Positions 28,001-35,314 are shown, counted from the first letter of the stretch. The stretch: 44,492 nucleotides of DNA from Bacillota bacterium (GCA_023397475.1 JAEWUD010000053.1:1-44492); one strand, 5' to 3'. Numbers and translations are program-made. The notes: generated by a model not told the origin, from the letters alone.

Positions 28001-28538
28001 CTGCGACATCATGCGTTAATGTGCCGGTTGCGGTGATTCGAACACGATCCACCTGTCTCCAACCGTCATCGATACCGGGGGAGGTAAAGGTTATCGTATT
28101 CTTTCCGGAAATACTAACCACCTTGGTGACTTTAGCTGTCGCGTTCCCATCCAGATATCCTGTGAAGGTATACTGGTTATCTCCCGAGAAGGTTTCCGCG
28201 TTATACCACAAAGATGTCAAATCAAAGTCACTGTTATTGCTGCGCGTGAAGTCGACCCATTCTATTGGACCTGAGTAATTGGCTACAATGGCGCAAGGTC
28301 CAGGGTTCGCGCCATACTGCGTACTGAACATCATCCCGCTACCCTTAGAATTCACGAACTGAAACCCTTCAACCACTGCGCCATCTGCAATCACGATCCC
28401 ATCGGCGTATCCTAGCCCCTCAAAATCCGCCGTCTCTACAGCCGCGAGAACCGACGACATCGGAAGATTGAATAACAGGATCATCATTGCCAGTGCCATG
28501 GAAATAGCTTTTCGAGATAGACTGTTAGTACCCTTCAT
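22008..28538 (-). CDS. Giant repeat-rich surface protein with about 12 MBG-type repeats (2176 aa)
   Basis: Exported, membrane-anchored adhesin-like protein. A signal peptide (about 1-33, ending SSVLAA) leads to three copies of a jelly-roll-like domain (FDGLQYTNGQII, later RFDNITYQ) alternating with two cadherin-like domains (VRYVHDHTDTKTDSFGF). An Ig-like domain follows at about 730-830, then about 12 tandem 80-residue MBG-type repeats (about 835-1792; core ASAITYGDTLSDSTLTGG ... SVTFTPTDSANY). Then come two repeats with YDFYQRIKET separated by an Ig-like domain, a Thr/Pro-rich stalk, one membrane helix and KRKR. No LPXTG-like motif is seen, so sortase attachment is unlikely. GGAGGGG precedes the ATG. 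It starts 4 bp after the PadR gene stop, so they share an operon. Confidence 0.9.
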   Translation of the reverse strand: MKGTNSLSRKAISMALAMMILLFNLPMSSVLAAVETADFEGLGYADGIVIADGAVVEGFQFVNSKGSGMMFSTQYGANPGPCAIVANYSGPIEWVDFTRSNNSDFDLTSLWYNAETFSGDNQYTFTGYLDGNATAKVTKVVSISGKNTITFTSPGIDDGWRQVDRVRITATGTLTHDVAAFIDNIVYEETNVSSDPFLSINNAITVTEGANVTVTSSFLKAADNDSPSANTLRFTITTGAAHGRVELSTSPGTAITTFTQEDINNNIVRYVHDHTDTKTDSFGFKISDGTNELTGQTFQINVTPVYDRPLPAGYTRSTFDGLQYTNGQIIPNTTEIEKFVFETSSNQGMQYMHSGGEDNTSVLVAAGNIPITSVTIRRSDSSNFNLHSMYIFDSAAPDASTYTIQGYRDGTAIYSLTNLKPNSLGYYEYKWADIDEIRVTATGTSTDIWGRFDNITYQDIALSPIPFVEINNGLTVDEGKTETIANTALKSSDNDSVVSALAYNVTTAPTHGRLENLNQPGTAITTFTQGDIDNGKIRYVHDHSDTLSDSFGFSVSDGTNVLSGQIFPITVTPVYDDAIPVGYTVATFDDLAGTYTHGQDIPYTTAINGFVFRPSGNLGMKYLSSGGQDNTPTLQTSGNIPVTSLSIKKSDGVDFNLSSMFLYDASSGAGSPTYTITGYNNNSPVSGYTKTGVNVKSPNKVLFNWMGIDEIRIIPEGTNADILANFDNIVYQNSNLAPVASDVAISGTLTYGEELTGSYTYQDADADAQGISTLQWYRADNNTGLNRTPISGAEGLTYTLTSSDVGKYIGFGVIPEAATGTTPGSEGIVYSSSSVAKAASKITTAPTASAITYGQSLADSTLTGGTGSVPGSFSWTTPSTKPSVSDSGVTAYSVTFTPTDSSIYATSTTIVTLVVNKATPSILTVPTASALTYGHWLVDSTLTGGVASTTGTFSWQNDVFLKVSDSQTTDFGVVFTPADPANYKSVTLSVRLTVNKADPIITQAPTVSAITYGDTLSDSTITGDAAYPSGSYSWADPTIRPSVSDSGVTDYTVIFTANDSANYNTATTTVKIVVNKATPVITTPPDGSAIAVGQALSSSVLTGGTADTEGTFVWSNPLTVPSIADSQVTDYGVTFLPTDSDNYTTATTKILITVNKAAPIITTIPTASSITFGETLSDSTLSGGTASVPGTFSWTDGSIEPSVSDSGTTQFSVTFTPTDEINYSTVVMTVTLIVEKQTPIILTAPSASAITYGDTLADSTLTGGIANIPGSFSWMTSTTTPSVADSDLTLYSVTFTPTDSINFSSVTLSLTLTVEKATPDIYVTPSGSSITYGDDLSASILTGGTASVAGSFGWTDPTVKPFATDSGVTQFSITFTPSDTANYTDATATITLTIAKATPSIITAPTASAITYGEALSDSILTGGSASVPGAFAWTSGATEPTVSDSDTTPYSVTFTPSDSDNYQTASTSVTLAVSKANPTISTMPVASDITYGDTLANSLLSGGVASTSGSFSWSDDSISPSVSDSGVTGYEVIFTPDDIANYNTTNINITLIVSKATPFISVDPAASTITYGDTLSDSTLSGGLVSDPGTFTWTDGSLIPAVSDSDLTLYSVTFTPKDSENFATVTTSITITVLKATPVIAVDPTASAITYGESLLDSTLSGGSADVPGDFAWSDDTIMPSVADSGITTYPVIFTPTDTANYNTVTLHLTLTVQKATPTINTNPTASAIVYGQTLADSLLIGGDASVPGTFAWSIGTQQPGMTDSGTTQYEITFTPDDNGNYASVTTQATLIVNKASAAAPISPVVSSKTDVSVTLQEVTGYEYLRVADGADLSTGVWQDSPVFTGLTYFTAYDFYQRIKETDTHHASVISAKLDVTTEVPALVGTANISGNAVYGQTLTASFSGSCLGTLSYQWIRDGADIDLATASNYTLTVADIGHQIQVRISSSFESGSVTGTLTQLIQKMNAPSPTVPVLSATTQSSVSLVYIAGYEYMKVEKGAAATSGTWQDSNIFGGLLSSTGYDFYQRIKETATSKASEISSVLTVTTNAAPTPTATPTPTPSPTPTVKPTVTPTPTTPTTTETTVTSETTAGTSAETSGSTETTDASSPTTTEATTETQTETTSPAVATETSGASGTDSQNGNNAGMILLFWILGGVFAAGILVFLGFLLFKRKR
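23160..26035 (-). repeat. In-frame 240-bp repeat array within the surface protein gene
   Basis: About twelve units of roughly 80 codons encode the MBG-like domains. Unit sequences have clearly diverged, so the array is old rather than freshly expanded. Conserved anchors per unit are ITYG, L.GG, SDSG/ADS and F.P.D..NY. Confidence 0.85.
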
Positions 28539-28542
28539 CTGA

Positions 28543-29112
28543 TTACCCCTCCGTTTGGTGCTTTATAATGTCCTTCTTCATCTTCTTCAGCATCTTCGCA
28601 TACTCTCGGCACTTGATCAGTCCCCATTGATGTGTCCAAACTGCCGATCTCACGCGCATATCCTCTTGCTCCAGTCCCGTCATCTCCAGAAACCGACCAA
28701 AATTCCTATCATAATTCGCACGCAACACGCGCTCCACTTCCCGGATATTCCGGAGTTGCGCGTCAAGAAAGGCCTCAAGCTCCTTCGCCTCAAGCGCCCC
28801 CGCGAAAAACAACTGCACCAGAAACGCATCGCGCGAGATGAAATCCTCGATCGAATTCATCTGGATACTCGTAGAATTCCACTCGCGACCCTTCTCCGTA
28901 ATCGCATAAATCTTCCGATCAACCGTCTCGCCCTTCACCTGGGCAACCATCTCCACAAGACCCTCCTGAACGAGCATCTTGAGCGTGCGATAAATCTGCG
29001 TCTGATCCGCCGGCCAGAAGTAAGAAGCTGACATCGCGAAAAGCCGCCGAATGTCATATCCCGACATCGGCTTCATCGCCAGAAAACCCAAAATACCGTT
29101 CTCTAATGTCAC
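28543..29112 (-). CDS. PadR-family regulator (189 aa)
   Basis: Winged-helix regulator: LENGILGFLAMKPMSGYDIR and PADQTQIYRTLKMLVQEGLV form the PadR DNA-binding domain (about 1-80), followed by a coiled helical C-terminal dimerisation domain (Vir_act_alpha_C type). GTG at 29112 has AGGAGG 7 nt upstream. It lies directly upstream of the giant surface-protein gene with 4 bp between them and carries that gene's ribosome binding site. A palindromic operator overlaps its transcription start, so it probably represses itself and the adhesin until an unknown signal releases it. Confidence 0.9.
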   Translation of the reverse strand: MTLENGILGFLAMKPMSGYDIRRLFAMSASYFWPADQTQIYRTLKMLVQEGLVEMVAQVKGETVDRKIYAITEKGREWNSTSIQMNSIEDFISRDAFLVQLFFAGALEAKELEAFLDAQLRNIREVERVLRANYDRNFGRFLEMTGLEQEDMRVRSAVWTHQWGLIKCREYAKMLKKMKKDIIKHQTEG

Positions 29113-29127
29113 CGGAGAACCTCCTGA

Positions 29128-29181
29128 AATATAGGAAAAGTCCTATATTACAAGTATAGGTTTCTGCATATCGATCGTCAA
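29128..29181 (-). promoter_or_regulatory. PadR-adhesin operon promoter and operator
   Basis: On the minus strand TTGACG (29176-29181), 17 bp, then TATACT (29153-29158). Just downstream, at the expected transcription start, is a 22-bp perfect inverted repeat, AATATAGGA-N4-TCCTATATT (29128-29149). A third half-site-like TATAGG is at 29155-29160. This fits repression by the PadR protein. Confidence 0.8.
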
Positions 29182-29349
29182 TCAGAAATGCTTCTTCTTA
29201 CAAGAATAATACATATATAACAGGACATAATGTGCTTCATGAAGCCCATTTTCGCACGCCAAAACGGAATATCCCGCCTACCTTTCTCCCGGACGCTCTC
29301 GATCGCGGAAAAACGTCGCGACGCAATGTGCAATCCCCCTCAGGTCTCC

Positions 29350-29556
29350 TCAGTAAACAAAAGGAAAATATCTCTTGGTCCGATTCCTATAGTCCGCAAA
29401 ATCCTGACCATGAACCGACAACAGATAGTTCTCCTCGCAACGCACCTGAATCTCGAGGAACATCACAAAGCAGAAATTCAGCAGGAAAATCGTCCATGTC
29501 GGCCAGATGAGCCATACGCCGATGTTTAGATTGTCAACAATAATATGAAATGCATT
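29350..29556 (-). pseudogene. C-terminal remnant of an isoprenylcysteine/phospholipid methyltransferase-like gene
   Basis: A minus-strand frame of 68 codons between stops, with no start signal, reads GVWLIWPTWTIFLLNFCFVM then EIQVRCEENYLLSVHG and DFADYRNRTKRYFP. The pattern E..YLL...G..F..Y....KRY.P is the hallmark C-terminus of the ICMT/PEMT family of integral membrane methyltransferases. The N-terminal membrane helices are gone, so this is a truncated leftover. It lies in the 1.1-kb gene-free stretch beside repeats of both families. Confidence 0.6.
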
Positions 29557-29659
29557 TCAGGTTCTTGGGTGTCACGAAAACACCGTCGAGCGGCACGCCA
29601 CACATACTAAAACGAGAGAAATGGTCAGTTTCGTATGTTCACTGGTGTAGGGAGTAAGC

Positions 29660-29735
29660 CAGAAAGCCGGCGCACCTACTCAATCGTATGATTTAGCCAT
29701 TTGAGTAGGTTCGTCATTGAATAGGAATCACGCAA
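29660..29735 (-). repeat. Single 75-bp-type hairpin repeat, minus orientation
   Basis: ACCTACTCAA (29674-29683) and TTGAGTAGGT (29701-29710) form a perfect 10-bp stem with a 17-nt loop. Reading the minus strand, it is preceded by CAATGACGA and followed by GCGCCGGC, as in unit 1 of the 43.1-kb array. Confidence 0.75.
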
Positions 29736-29882
29736 CGTCAGTGATATGCTGCTAAGCCATAGATATCTGGCGTTTGTGTACGTTATCGTTGATAAAAAAA
29801 GCTGGAAGAGCGTAATCGTCCGCAAATCCCAACATCATCGACGCCCGGCGAGGGCCTTCCGGAGGATTGAGGCGCGCGGCAG

Positions 29883-30135
29883 GATGGCTGATTATGGGCG
29901 AAATGGACGATTGGGCTCAGTTTCGCCCATAAAGTGCGCGAGAGGAGTCTGGGCGAAATCGGGGCATGTGGGCCTTTTCGCCCATAAAGCGGAAGATTTG
30001 GACGTACGGAGCGATGGCTGATTATGGGCGAAATGGACGATTGGGCTCAGTTTCGCCCATAAAGTGCGCGAGAGGAGTCTGGGCGAAATCGGGGCATGTG
30101 GGCCTTTTCGCCCATAAAGCGGAGGATTTGGACGC
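29883..30135. repeat. Two tandem 130-bp double-hairpin repeats
   Basis: Units start at 29883 and 30013 and are almost identical. Each holds TTATGGGCGAAA / TTTCGCCCATAA (12-bp stem, 17-nt loop) and a second TGGGCGAAA / TTTCGCCCA stem. Same family as 19896-20078. The high identity between the two units points to recent duplication or conversion. Confidence 0.9.
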
Positions 30136-30179
30136 GTCTGGCGCCTGCGATCGGTCACTCACCATCTTCAATCCCGACA

Positions 30180-30209
30180 ATTATGTTATGATCAGATAAG
30201 CTATCATAA
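30180..30209 (+). promoter_or_regulatory. Promoter with inverted repeat before the 30238 gene
   Basis: An extended -10, TGTTATGAT (TATGAT at 30187-30192), overlaps an inverted repeat TTATGAT-N10-ATCATAA (30186-30209). This could be an operator. The gene starts about 28 bp further on. Confidence 0.45.
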
Positions 30210-30237
30210 ACAAATAACGTGATGGAGAAACACAGAA

Positions 30238-30936
30238 ATGAAAAAAGTCGCCTTCTACCTCTGGTCCTCTCTAATTCTCATCCTTATCGTATGGGTGATT
30301 TTCGCCAGCAACTTCGGAGGCTGGGACGCGATGAAGATTCCTGTGGCGAGCCTTGCCCTCTTGATCATCGTTCCGGTGAGCATTATGTTACTGCAGGACC
30401 GACTTGCTACGAAGAAAAGAATGGGCAAGTATTGGAAGAATGCGAAGGTCACGAACGCGGTATTCGGAGAGATTGAGTACCAGATGACCAAGTGGAGAAC
30501 GACCGAGAAGTTCACCTTATCCCTGTTTGGCCGCGCCTACTCCGCCGATGTCATCGCTTTGACCAGCCGCCGGACCATAGAAGAGGTAAATGAGCTTCAG
30601 GAGTCGTCTTTTCAAGACTTCAAGGACATCATCATTCGTAAAGCGCCTGAGATCGAGCAGGCCATTAGGGATCACCTCAACGAAGTAAGCGAGATCGAGG
30701 ATTACAACTGCCGATATCGCCAAGGATATGATCTCGCAGATATTCCGGGCCGTTTCGTCCCGTCAAGAATCGAGATCACGAGAAAGGGCTTTGTCGCAAT
30801 CTATGTTTGTGATGACGCGGAAGAGTACGGCGAGAATGACGACTGGGATGAAGGATTTGTCATTACGATCCTTCCGGAGATCGAAGTCTTTTCCAAAGAA
30901 CTTTTTCAGGGTATGGTGTCCGGTGGGATTGTGTGA
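30238..30936 (+). CDS. Membrane-anchored protein with DUF6985/DUF2004-like domain (232 aa)
   Basis: Two N-terminal membrane segments (about 5-23 and 33-52) precede a soluble domain. The pattern VFGEIEYQMTKWRTTEKFTL, LFGRAYSADVIAL, ESSFQDFK resembles the DUF6985/DUF2004 group (GEI.Y....W......FG..Y.V), members of which often lie near polymorphic toxins or immunity genes; that link is background knowledge, not shown here. The C-terminus is acidic (EEYGENDDWDEGF). GGAG lies about 11 nt before the ATG. It is monocistronic, close downstream of the 130-bp repeats. The family call is tentative; the gene itself is well supported. Confidence 0.7.
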   Translation: MKKVAFYLWSSLILILIVWVIFASNFGGWDAMKIPVASLALLIIVPVSIMLLQDRLATKKRMGKYWKNAKVTNAVFGEIEYQMTKWRTTEKFTLSLFGRAYSADVIALTSRRTIEEVNELQESSFQDFKDIIIRKAPEIEQAIRDHLNEVSEIEDYNCRYRQGYDLADIPGRFVPSRIEITRKGFVAIYVCDDAEEYGENDDWDEGFVITILPEIEVFSKELFQGMVSGGIV

Positions 30937-31186
30937 ACGTTTCTCGAAAATGCCGGACGCACTGACACACATCCGCAAACCTCTTTTAATCACAGTAATA
31001 CCTTAACACTTCAAATCGTGTTTCTGAGTTGGACTCGCATTAGGCGAGCGACCTTCTGCAGACGTAAGCCGTGGATCTGAAAGAGAGAAGAATGTGAGCC
31101 CACCTCGTTCGTGCGCGTTCATTCTAGCACTTCTCTGCGTAATGAATATGCTATATTGGATAGCGGATATGTGAGGGAGTGAACAA

Positions 31187-32149
31187 ATGAACAAGAGACG
31201 CAGAGAGATCATCGCAGGCAATCAGATTTCCGAAGTGCAGACACTTCATTTGGGACAATACGATCAGAAGGTCCTGCTCGAAGGCAAGACCCGCGACCTC
31301 CCCATCCTGATCACACTTCACGGAGGACCCGGCTTTCCGATTCCGTTTTGCGTGGGCTCCCGCGGCCTGTTCCCGGACCTTACCGATCGATGCATCCTCG
31401 TTTGCTGGGATCAATATGGCAGCGGCAGCAATAACGCCGTGCTTCCGGCAGATTTCCATATCGAAGACATCGTCGCTATGACATCCGACCTGATCTCCGC
31501 GTTACGGAATCAGTTTCCGCAGAACAGGATCTACTTGTTCGGGATGTCCTGGGGATCCGTTCTCACCGCGAAGGTCGCCCAACGACAATCAGAGAATCTC
31601 CAAGGAATCTTCACCTATGGACAGGTGTTGCGCGACCTATTGGTTTCCGATGATACCATCACGGCCATTCTCGATTCCAAGGCGCCGCCCGGAGTGAAGG
31701 GGTATGCCCGCGCTTTTCGAGATGCGGAAGTGCGCACAGCGCGAATGTTCGCGAGAATGAGCGGCTATGTCCGGAAATACACGAGCGGATATACCCATCC
31801 GAAGGAACCCAAGTCGCCGATCGCCGGGATGATCCGGGGCATTCTCACCAGCCCCGACTACCGCCTCAAGGACGCGCTCGCCATCGTCTCGAATGGATAC
31901 GCGAAAAATACCAACATCCTGGACGAGGTCAACGCCATCGATTTGCGCGAAGATCTGCGCCAGATGAGAATCCCCTATCACATTCTCCAAGGCGAGACTG
32001 ACATAGTCACCTCGACAAGAACGATCAAAGCATTTGTCGACGCGGCGGGAAATACGAACCTGACCTGTACGATCATCCCGAACGCGGCGCATATGCCCGG
32101 TGTTAACGGCATGCGTTCCGTGATGGATGAGATTGAGAGAATGCGATAA
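31187..32149 (+). CDS. Alpha/beta hydrolase, proline iminopeptidase-like (320 aa)
   Basis: Soluble serine hydrolase. It has the HGGPG oxyanion motif (45-49), CWDQYGSGSN (73-82), nucleophile S121 in GMSWGS, an acid in QGETDIV, and the catalytic His in NAAHMPG near the C-terminus. This combination is typical of the prolyl aminopeptidase branch (S33-like), though many such proteins hydrolyse other substrates. GGGAG lies 7 nt before the ATG. It is convergent with the next gene, 14 bp away. No operon partner. Confidence 0.85.
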   Translation: MNKRRREIIAGNQISEVQTLHLGQYDQKVLLEGKTRDLPILITLHGGPGFPIPFCVGSRGLFPDLTDRCILVCWDQYGSGSNNAVLPADFHIEDIVAMTSDLISALRNQFPQNRIYLFGMSWGSVLTAKVAQRQSENLQGIFTYGQVLRDLLVSDDTITAILDSKAPPGVKGYARAFRDAEVRTARMFARMSGYVRKYTSGYTHPKEPKSPIAGMIRGILTSPDYRLKDALAIVSNGYAKNTNILDEVNAIDLREDLRQMRIPYHILQGETDIVTSTRTIKAFVDAAGNTNLTCTIIPNAAHMPGVNGMRSVMDEIERMR

Positions 32150-32163
32150 AGCTCAACACCTCA

Positions 32164-32739
32164 TCAAATCGTCGAAAAATGCCAGAGCTCTGTCGTGTCA
32201 TATTTCTCCGGCAGAGGCTCCCATCTGTCGTCCGAGACTTCGATATACCAGATCTTCTCATCAAAATCGTACTCCATCCAGCCGTAATCGCCGTAGTCGG
32301 ACGAGATGTCCTCGTACCAGTACTGCCACTGGGGCGGATCGATCGTATCGTTCTTCCAGAAGTAACAATCCGTTGTCTTGTCATAGTAGCTCTCGTACTC
32401 GCTATCCCACTTACATGTTCTGCCGATCGCATCTACATAAATATCTTCCTTCTCATCGAGGCTCGCATCTTGATTCGAAGAATCCTCTGAATCGCGATCA
32501 AGCACCTTGCTAATCATCTGCGGGAAATCCGCTATTCTCTCTTTGATTTTATTTAAATCCGTCGAACCACCCGACAAGAAGAGAACCAACGAGATCGCAA
32601 GAATAGGAATTGCAACAAGCAAGGTAACACACCCGTTGCCGCCGCCACCGCCGCTGCGTCTGTAATTTCTTCCTGAACTGCTTCGTCTGGAACTGCTCGA
32701 AGAACGATGGGATGAATTACTTTTCTTTGATGGTGGCAT
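32164..32739 (-). CDS. Membrane protein with Ser/Arg-rich head (191 aa), unknown function
   Basis: The first 37 residues are Ser/Arg/Gly-rich and basic (SSRRSSSGRNYRRSGGGGG), then one membrane helix (VTLLVAIPILAISLVLFL), then an acidic outer domain rich in Trp, Tyr and Asp (ECD-like repeats WDSEYESYYD, WYEDISSDYGDYGWMEYDFD). AAAGGAG lies 6 nt before the ATG. The strong charge contrast across the membrane is notable. No family recognised. Divergent from the LytTR gene. Confidence 0.75.
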   Translation of the reverse strand: MPPSKKSNSSHRSSSSSRRSSSGRNYRRSGGGGGNGCVTLLVAIPILAISLVLFLSGGSTDLNKIKERIADFPQMISKVLDRDSEDSSNQDASLDEKEDIYVDAIGRTCKWDSEYESYYDKTTDCYFWKNDTIDPPQWQYWYEDISSDYGDYGWMEYDFDEKIWYIEVSDDRWEPLPEKYDTTELWHFSTI

Positions 32740-32824
32740 TTTAATCTCCTTTATTTGTAACGGCCCTACTTTACAAGAATATATTTCTTTTGATAATTTA
32801 TGTCAAGAAAGGCGCCTGAGCCTA

Positions 32825-32833
32825 TGGTATAAT
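32825..32833 (+). promoter_or_regulatory. Extended -10 promoter of the LytTR-DUF3021 operon
   Basis: TGGTATAAT gives a TGn extended -10 with a perfect TATAAT (32828-32833), about 70 bp before the LytTR start. No good -35. LytTR regulators often activate their own promoters. Confidence 0.6.
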
Positions 32834-32905
32834 TTCCTAAAACCGAGAATAACACACTCACGACGCATAATTTTTTCGCAAGAACTGACGTAATAGGGTG
32901 ATGCT

Positions 32906-33343
32906 GTGAAGATTTCCATCGAGAACATCAGTCCGGATAAGGAAGAAGAAATTGTCATCCGCTGCCATGAGATCAACGATGAGATCCTGGGGCTGATGCG
33001 GCGTTTCAAGAGCCCCAGCTCTTCGCTGATCGGCTACGACGACGCGATCATTTACCAGCTGCGACTTCCCGACGTGTATTACTTCGAAGCGGTGGACAAC
33101 AAGGTTTTCATCTATTGTCGCGACAAGGTGTATGAATCCCACCAGAAGCTTTACGAGCTCGAACAACTTGTCGGCGGCAAGAAGTTTTTTCGCGCTTCAA
33201 AATCCGTCATCATGAATATTGCGAAAATTGCCTGCGTCAAGCCCTCCATCAGCGGCCGCTTCGAGGCCTCCATGGATAACGGCGAGACAGTCGTTGTTTC
33301 CCGGCAATATGTACCCGTACTAAAGACCATGCTCGGTTTGTAA
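32906..33343 (+). CDS. LytTR-type DNA-binding regulator (145 aa)
   Basis: Single-domain LytTR regulator without a receiver. The LytTR core is at about 45-145: DVYYFEAVDNKVFIYCRDK, FFRASKSVIMNIAKIACVKP, RFEASMDNGETVVVSRQYVP. GTG at 32906 has GGGTGAT just upstream. It is followed after 14 bp by a DUF3021 membrane protein. In characterised LytTR regulatory systems a regulator like this is held inactive by its partner membrane protein. That role is inferred here from gene order and family. Confidence 0.9.
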   Translation: MKISIENISPDKEEEIVIRCHEINDEILGLMRRFKSPSSSLIGYDDAIIYQLRLPDVYYFEAVDNKVFIYCRDKVYESHQKLYELEQLVGGKKFFRASKSVIMNIAKIACVKPSISGRFEASMDNGETVVVSRQYVPVLKTMLGL

Positions 33344-33357
33344 GGAGATTTGTCCCC

Positions 33358-33783
33358 ATGAAAACAATGGAACTGATCCTGCAATTCATCCGACAATATT
33401 TCTATATTCTGGGGCTGTTAATCATCGGCTCCGTCTTGCTTATCGATCCTTCCAAAATCAACCGGGAGTACATCCTATTGTGCATGGCCTTCGCGGCCAT
33501 CGGAGATCTGCCCCTCCTCGTGTACTGGTCCCGTTCTGACCTTAGCGAGAAATCCCTCCGCATCCGCACGATCCTTCATTTCCTCCTGCTCGAGGTCGCG
33601 GTTCTGACCTTTGGCGGAGTGTCAGGTCTGGTGACCGACCTGTCGGGATATTTCTTCTTCGGGATCCAGGTCGCCGTTATCTACGCCCTGGTCAAGCTCG
33701 TTTCCTGGCGCGGAGACGTGACAACCGCGAACAAGATCAACGAGAAACTGAAGCATATGAAGGATTCCGACGAGGAGGCATAA
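33358..33783 (+). CDS. DUF3021 membrane protein, likely LytTR antagonist (141 aa)
   Basis: Four predicted membrane segments (about 14-30, 38-56, 70-88, 92-113) and a charged C-terminal tail, typical of DUF3021. AAGGAG lies 9-10 nt before the ATG, and the gene directly follows LytTR. Expected to sequester or modulate the regulator at the membrane. A terminator lies at 33875-33906. Confidence 0.85.
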   Translation: MKTMELILQFIRQYFYILGLLIIGSVLLIDPSKINREYILLCMAFAAIGDLPLLVYWSRSDLSEKSLRIRTILHFLLLEVAVLTFGGVSGLVTDLSGYFFFGIQVAVIYALVKLVSWRGDVTTANKINEKLKHMKDSDEEA

Positions 33784-33874
33784 GTAACTTACCCCTCCCT
33801 ACATGCAACTTACCCCATAGATTCTGCAACATGCGCTCCGGCCTATTTACGCAGCGCAATCTTGTCTGCAAGAT

Positions 33875-33906
33875 GATGCTATCAACAAGTTATAGCATCT
33901 ATTTTT
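33875..33906 (+). terminator. Rho-independent terminator of the LytTR operon
   Basis: GATGCTAT and ATAGCATC form a perfect 8-bp stem with a 9-nt loop, followed by TATTTTT. Confidence 0.8.
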
Positions 33907-33927
33907 GCTGGAAAAGAGGGACTCTTC

Positions 33928-35244
33928 ATGGGCGTTGTCATTCTCATTCTCATGGTTATTCTGGAAACTATCTTCACGATCTATTGTGTCAGAACCAAAA
34001 GCTCGCAACCCAAAATTCGAAACTGGCTTTGCATCTCCGAGTTCGGATCATTTCTCCTCCTGACGATCGCCACCATCATCGAATGGAGCTTCCGTTGGTA
34101 TCTTATTGCCTTCGTACTTTTCACAATGGCGGCTATCGCAACCGTACGACTCCTTACGCGAAAACTCGAGAACAAGCCTAGAAAGACAGGGCGCATAATC
34201 GCAAAGTCCCTATCCGTCATCCTCCTTCTAAGCCTCACCCTTGCGCCCGCGCTGATATTCCCCCAATACACAGAGCCCCCGAAGACAGGGGATTACGGTG
34301 TCGCAACCCAAACCTATACGTACACCGACAACGAGCGAATCGAGACCTTCTCCGATTCCGGTGAGAACCGTAAACTCACGGTGCAATTCTGGTATCCGTC
34401 GGACGCGCAAGGCAAATTTCCCCTGATCGTGTTTTCCCACGGAGCCTTCGGTATCCGGGCCAGTAATACTTCGACCTACACGGATCTCGCCTCGAACGGG
34501 TATATCGTCTGCTCGATCGATCATCCCTATCACGCCGCAGGAACCGTCGACATAGACGGGAAACTTACGATCGGAAGCCCCTCCTTCATGCAGCAGGTTG
34601 TCGACATAAATCAGGACCTCTATTCGGAAGAGGAGAAACTATCAATCTACCGCGAATGGATGACCTTGCGAACCGACGATATCAGCTTTGTCCTCGACAC
34701 CATTCTCGAAAAATCCCAAGCCGGCAATGACCCGCTCTTCTCGATGATCGATACCGGAAAAATCGGCCTCATGGGCCACTCCCTCGGCGGCGCCGCCAGC
34801 GTGCAGCTGGGCCGGGATCGAGATGACATCGACGCGGTAATCGACATCGACGGGACGCTACTCGGAGAAGAACGCGGAATTGTAGAAGGAGAAGTCATCC
34901 TGACCGATGAACCGTATCCGCTGCCTCTTCTCAACTTCTATTCTGACTATGTGATCAAAGAGCTGGCCTCACAGCCGGATTATGTCTACCCCAACAAATA
35001 CCTCACATCAATCTCGCCCACGGCCTATGAGATCTGTATCCGAGGCAGCAATCATATGAGTTATACCGATTTGCCCTTCTTCTGCCCGTTGCTGGCCGAC
35101 CAACTATCCGGCATCTCGGGCGGAGACACATCGTCCTCCGTCGATAAGAACTACTGTGTTCAAACCATGAATCAGCTGATCCTGGAGTTCTTCAACTGTT
35201 ATCTCAAAGGCGACAGAACCTTCACGCCCAACGAGTATTACTGA
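33928..35244 (+). CDS. PAF-acetylhydrolase-like alpha/beta hydrolase with membrane N-terminus (438 aa)
   Basis: About four hydrophobic segments in the first 112 residues, then a serine hydrolase domain of the platelet-activating-factor acetylhydrolase/dienelactone-like type: LTVQFWYPSD (150-159), FPLIVFSHGAFG (164-175), SIDHPYHAAG (196-205), nucleophile S285 in GHSLGGA, Asp in IDIDGT near 312, and His in GSNHMSYTD. AGAGGG lies 7 nt before the ATG. Monocistronic, 145 bp after the DUF3021 gene and behind a terminator. The substrate is unknown; lipids or small esters are likely. Confidence 0.85.
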   Translation: MGVVILILMVILETIFTIYCVRTKSSQPKIRNWLCISEFGSFLLLTIATIIEWSFRWYLIAFVLFTMAAIATVRLLTRKLENKPRKTGRIIAKSLSVILLLSLTLAPALIFPQYTEPPKTGDYGVATQTYTYTDNERIETFSDSGENRKLTVQFWYPSDAQGKFPLIVFSHGAFGIRASNTSTYTDLASNGYIVCSIDHPYHAAGTVDIDGKLTIGSPSFMQQVVDINQDLYSEEEKLSIYREWMTLRTDDISFVLDTILEKSQAGNDPLFSMIDTGKIGLMGHSLGGAASVQLGRDRDDIDAVIDIDGTLLGEERGIVEGEVILTDEPYPLPLLNFYSDYVIKELASQPDYVYPNKYLTSISPTAYEICIRGSNHMSYTDLPFFCPLLADQLSGISGGDTSSSVDKNYCVQTMNQLILEFFNCYLKGDRTFTPNEYY

Positions 35245-35314
35245 GCCCGGCTATCGCCATCAACGCCACAGACCCGCCAAAGAACCATATCACTCATCAT
35301 TTATTTCCTTCCGA

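Noticed and set aside
29230..29529. Plus-strand ORF of 99 codons
   Set aside because: No ribosome binding site, and the opposite strand carries a recognisable methyltransferase fragment.
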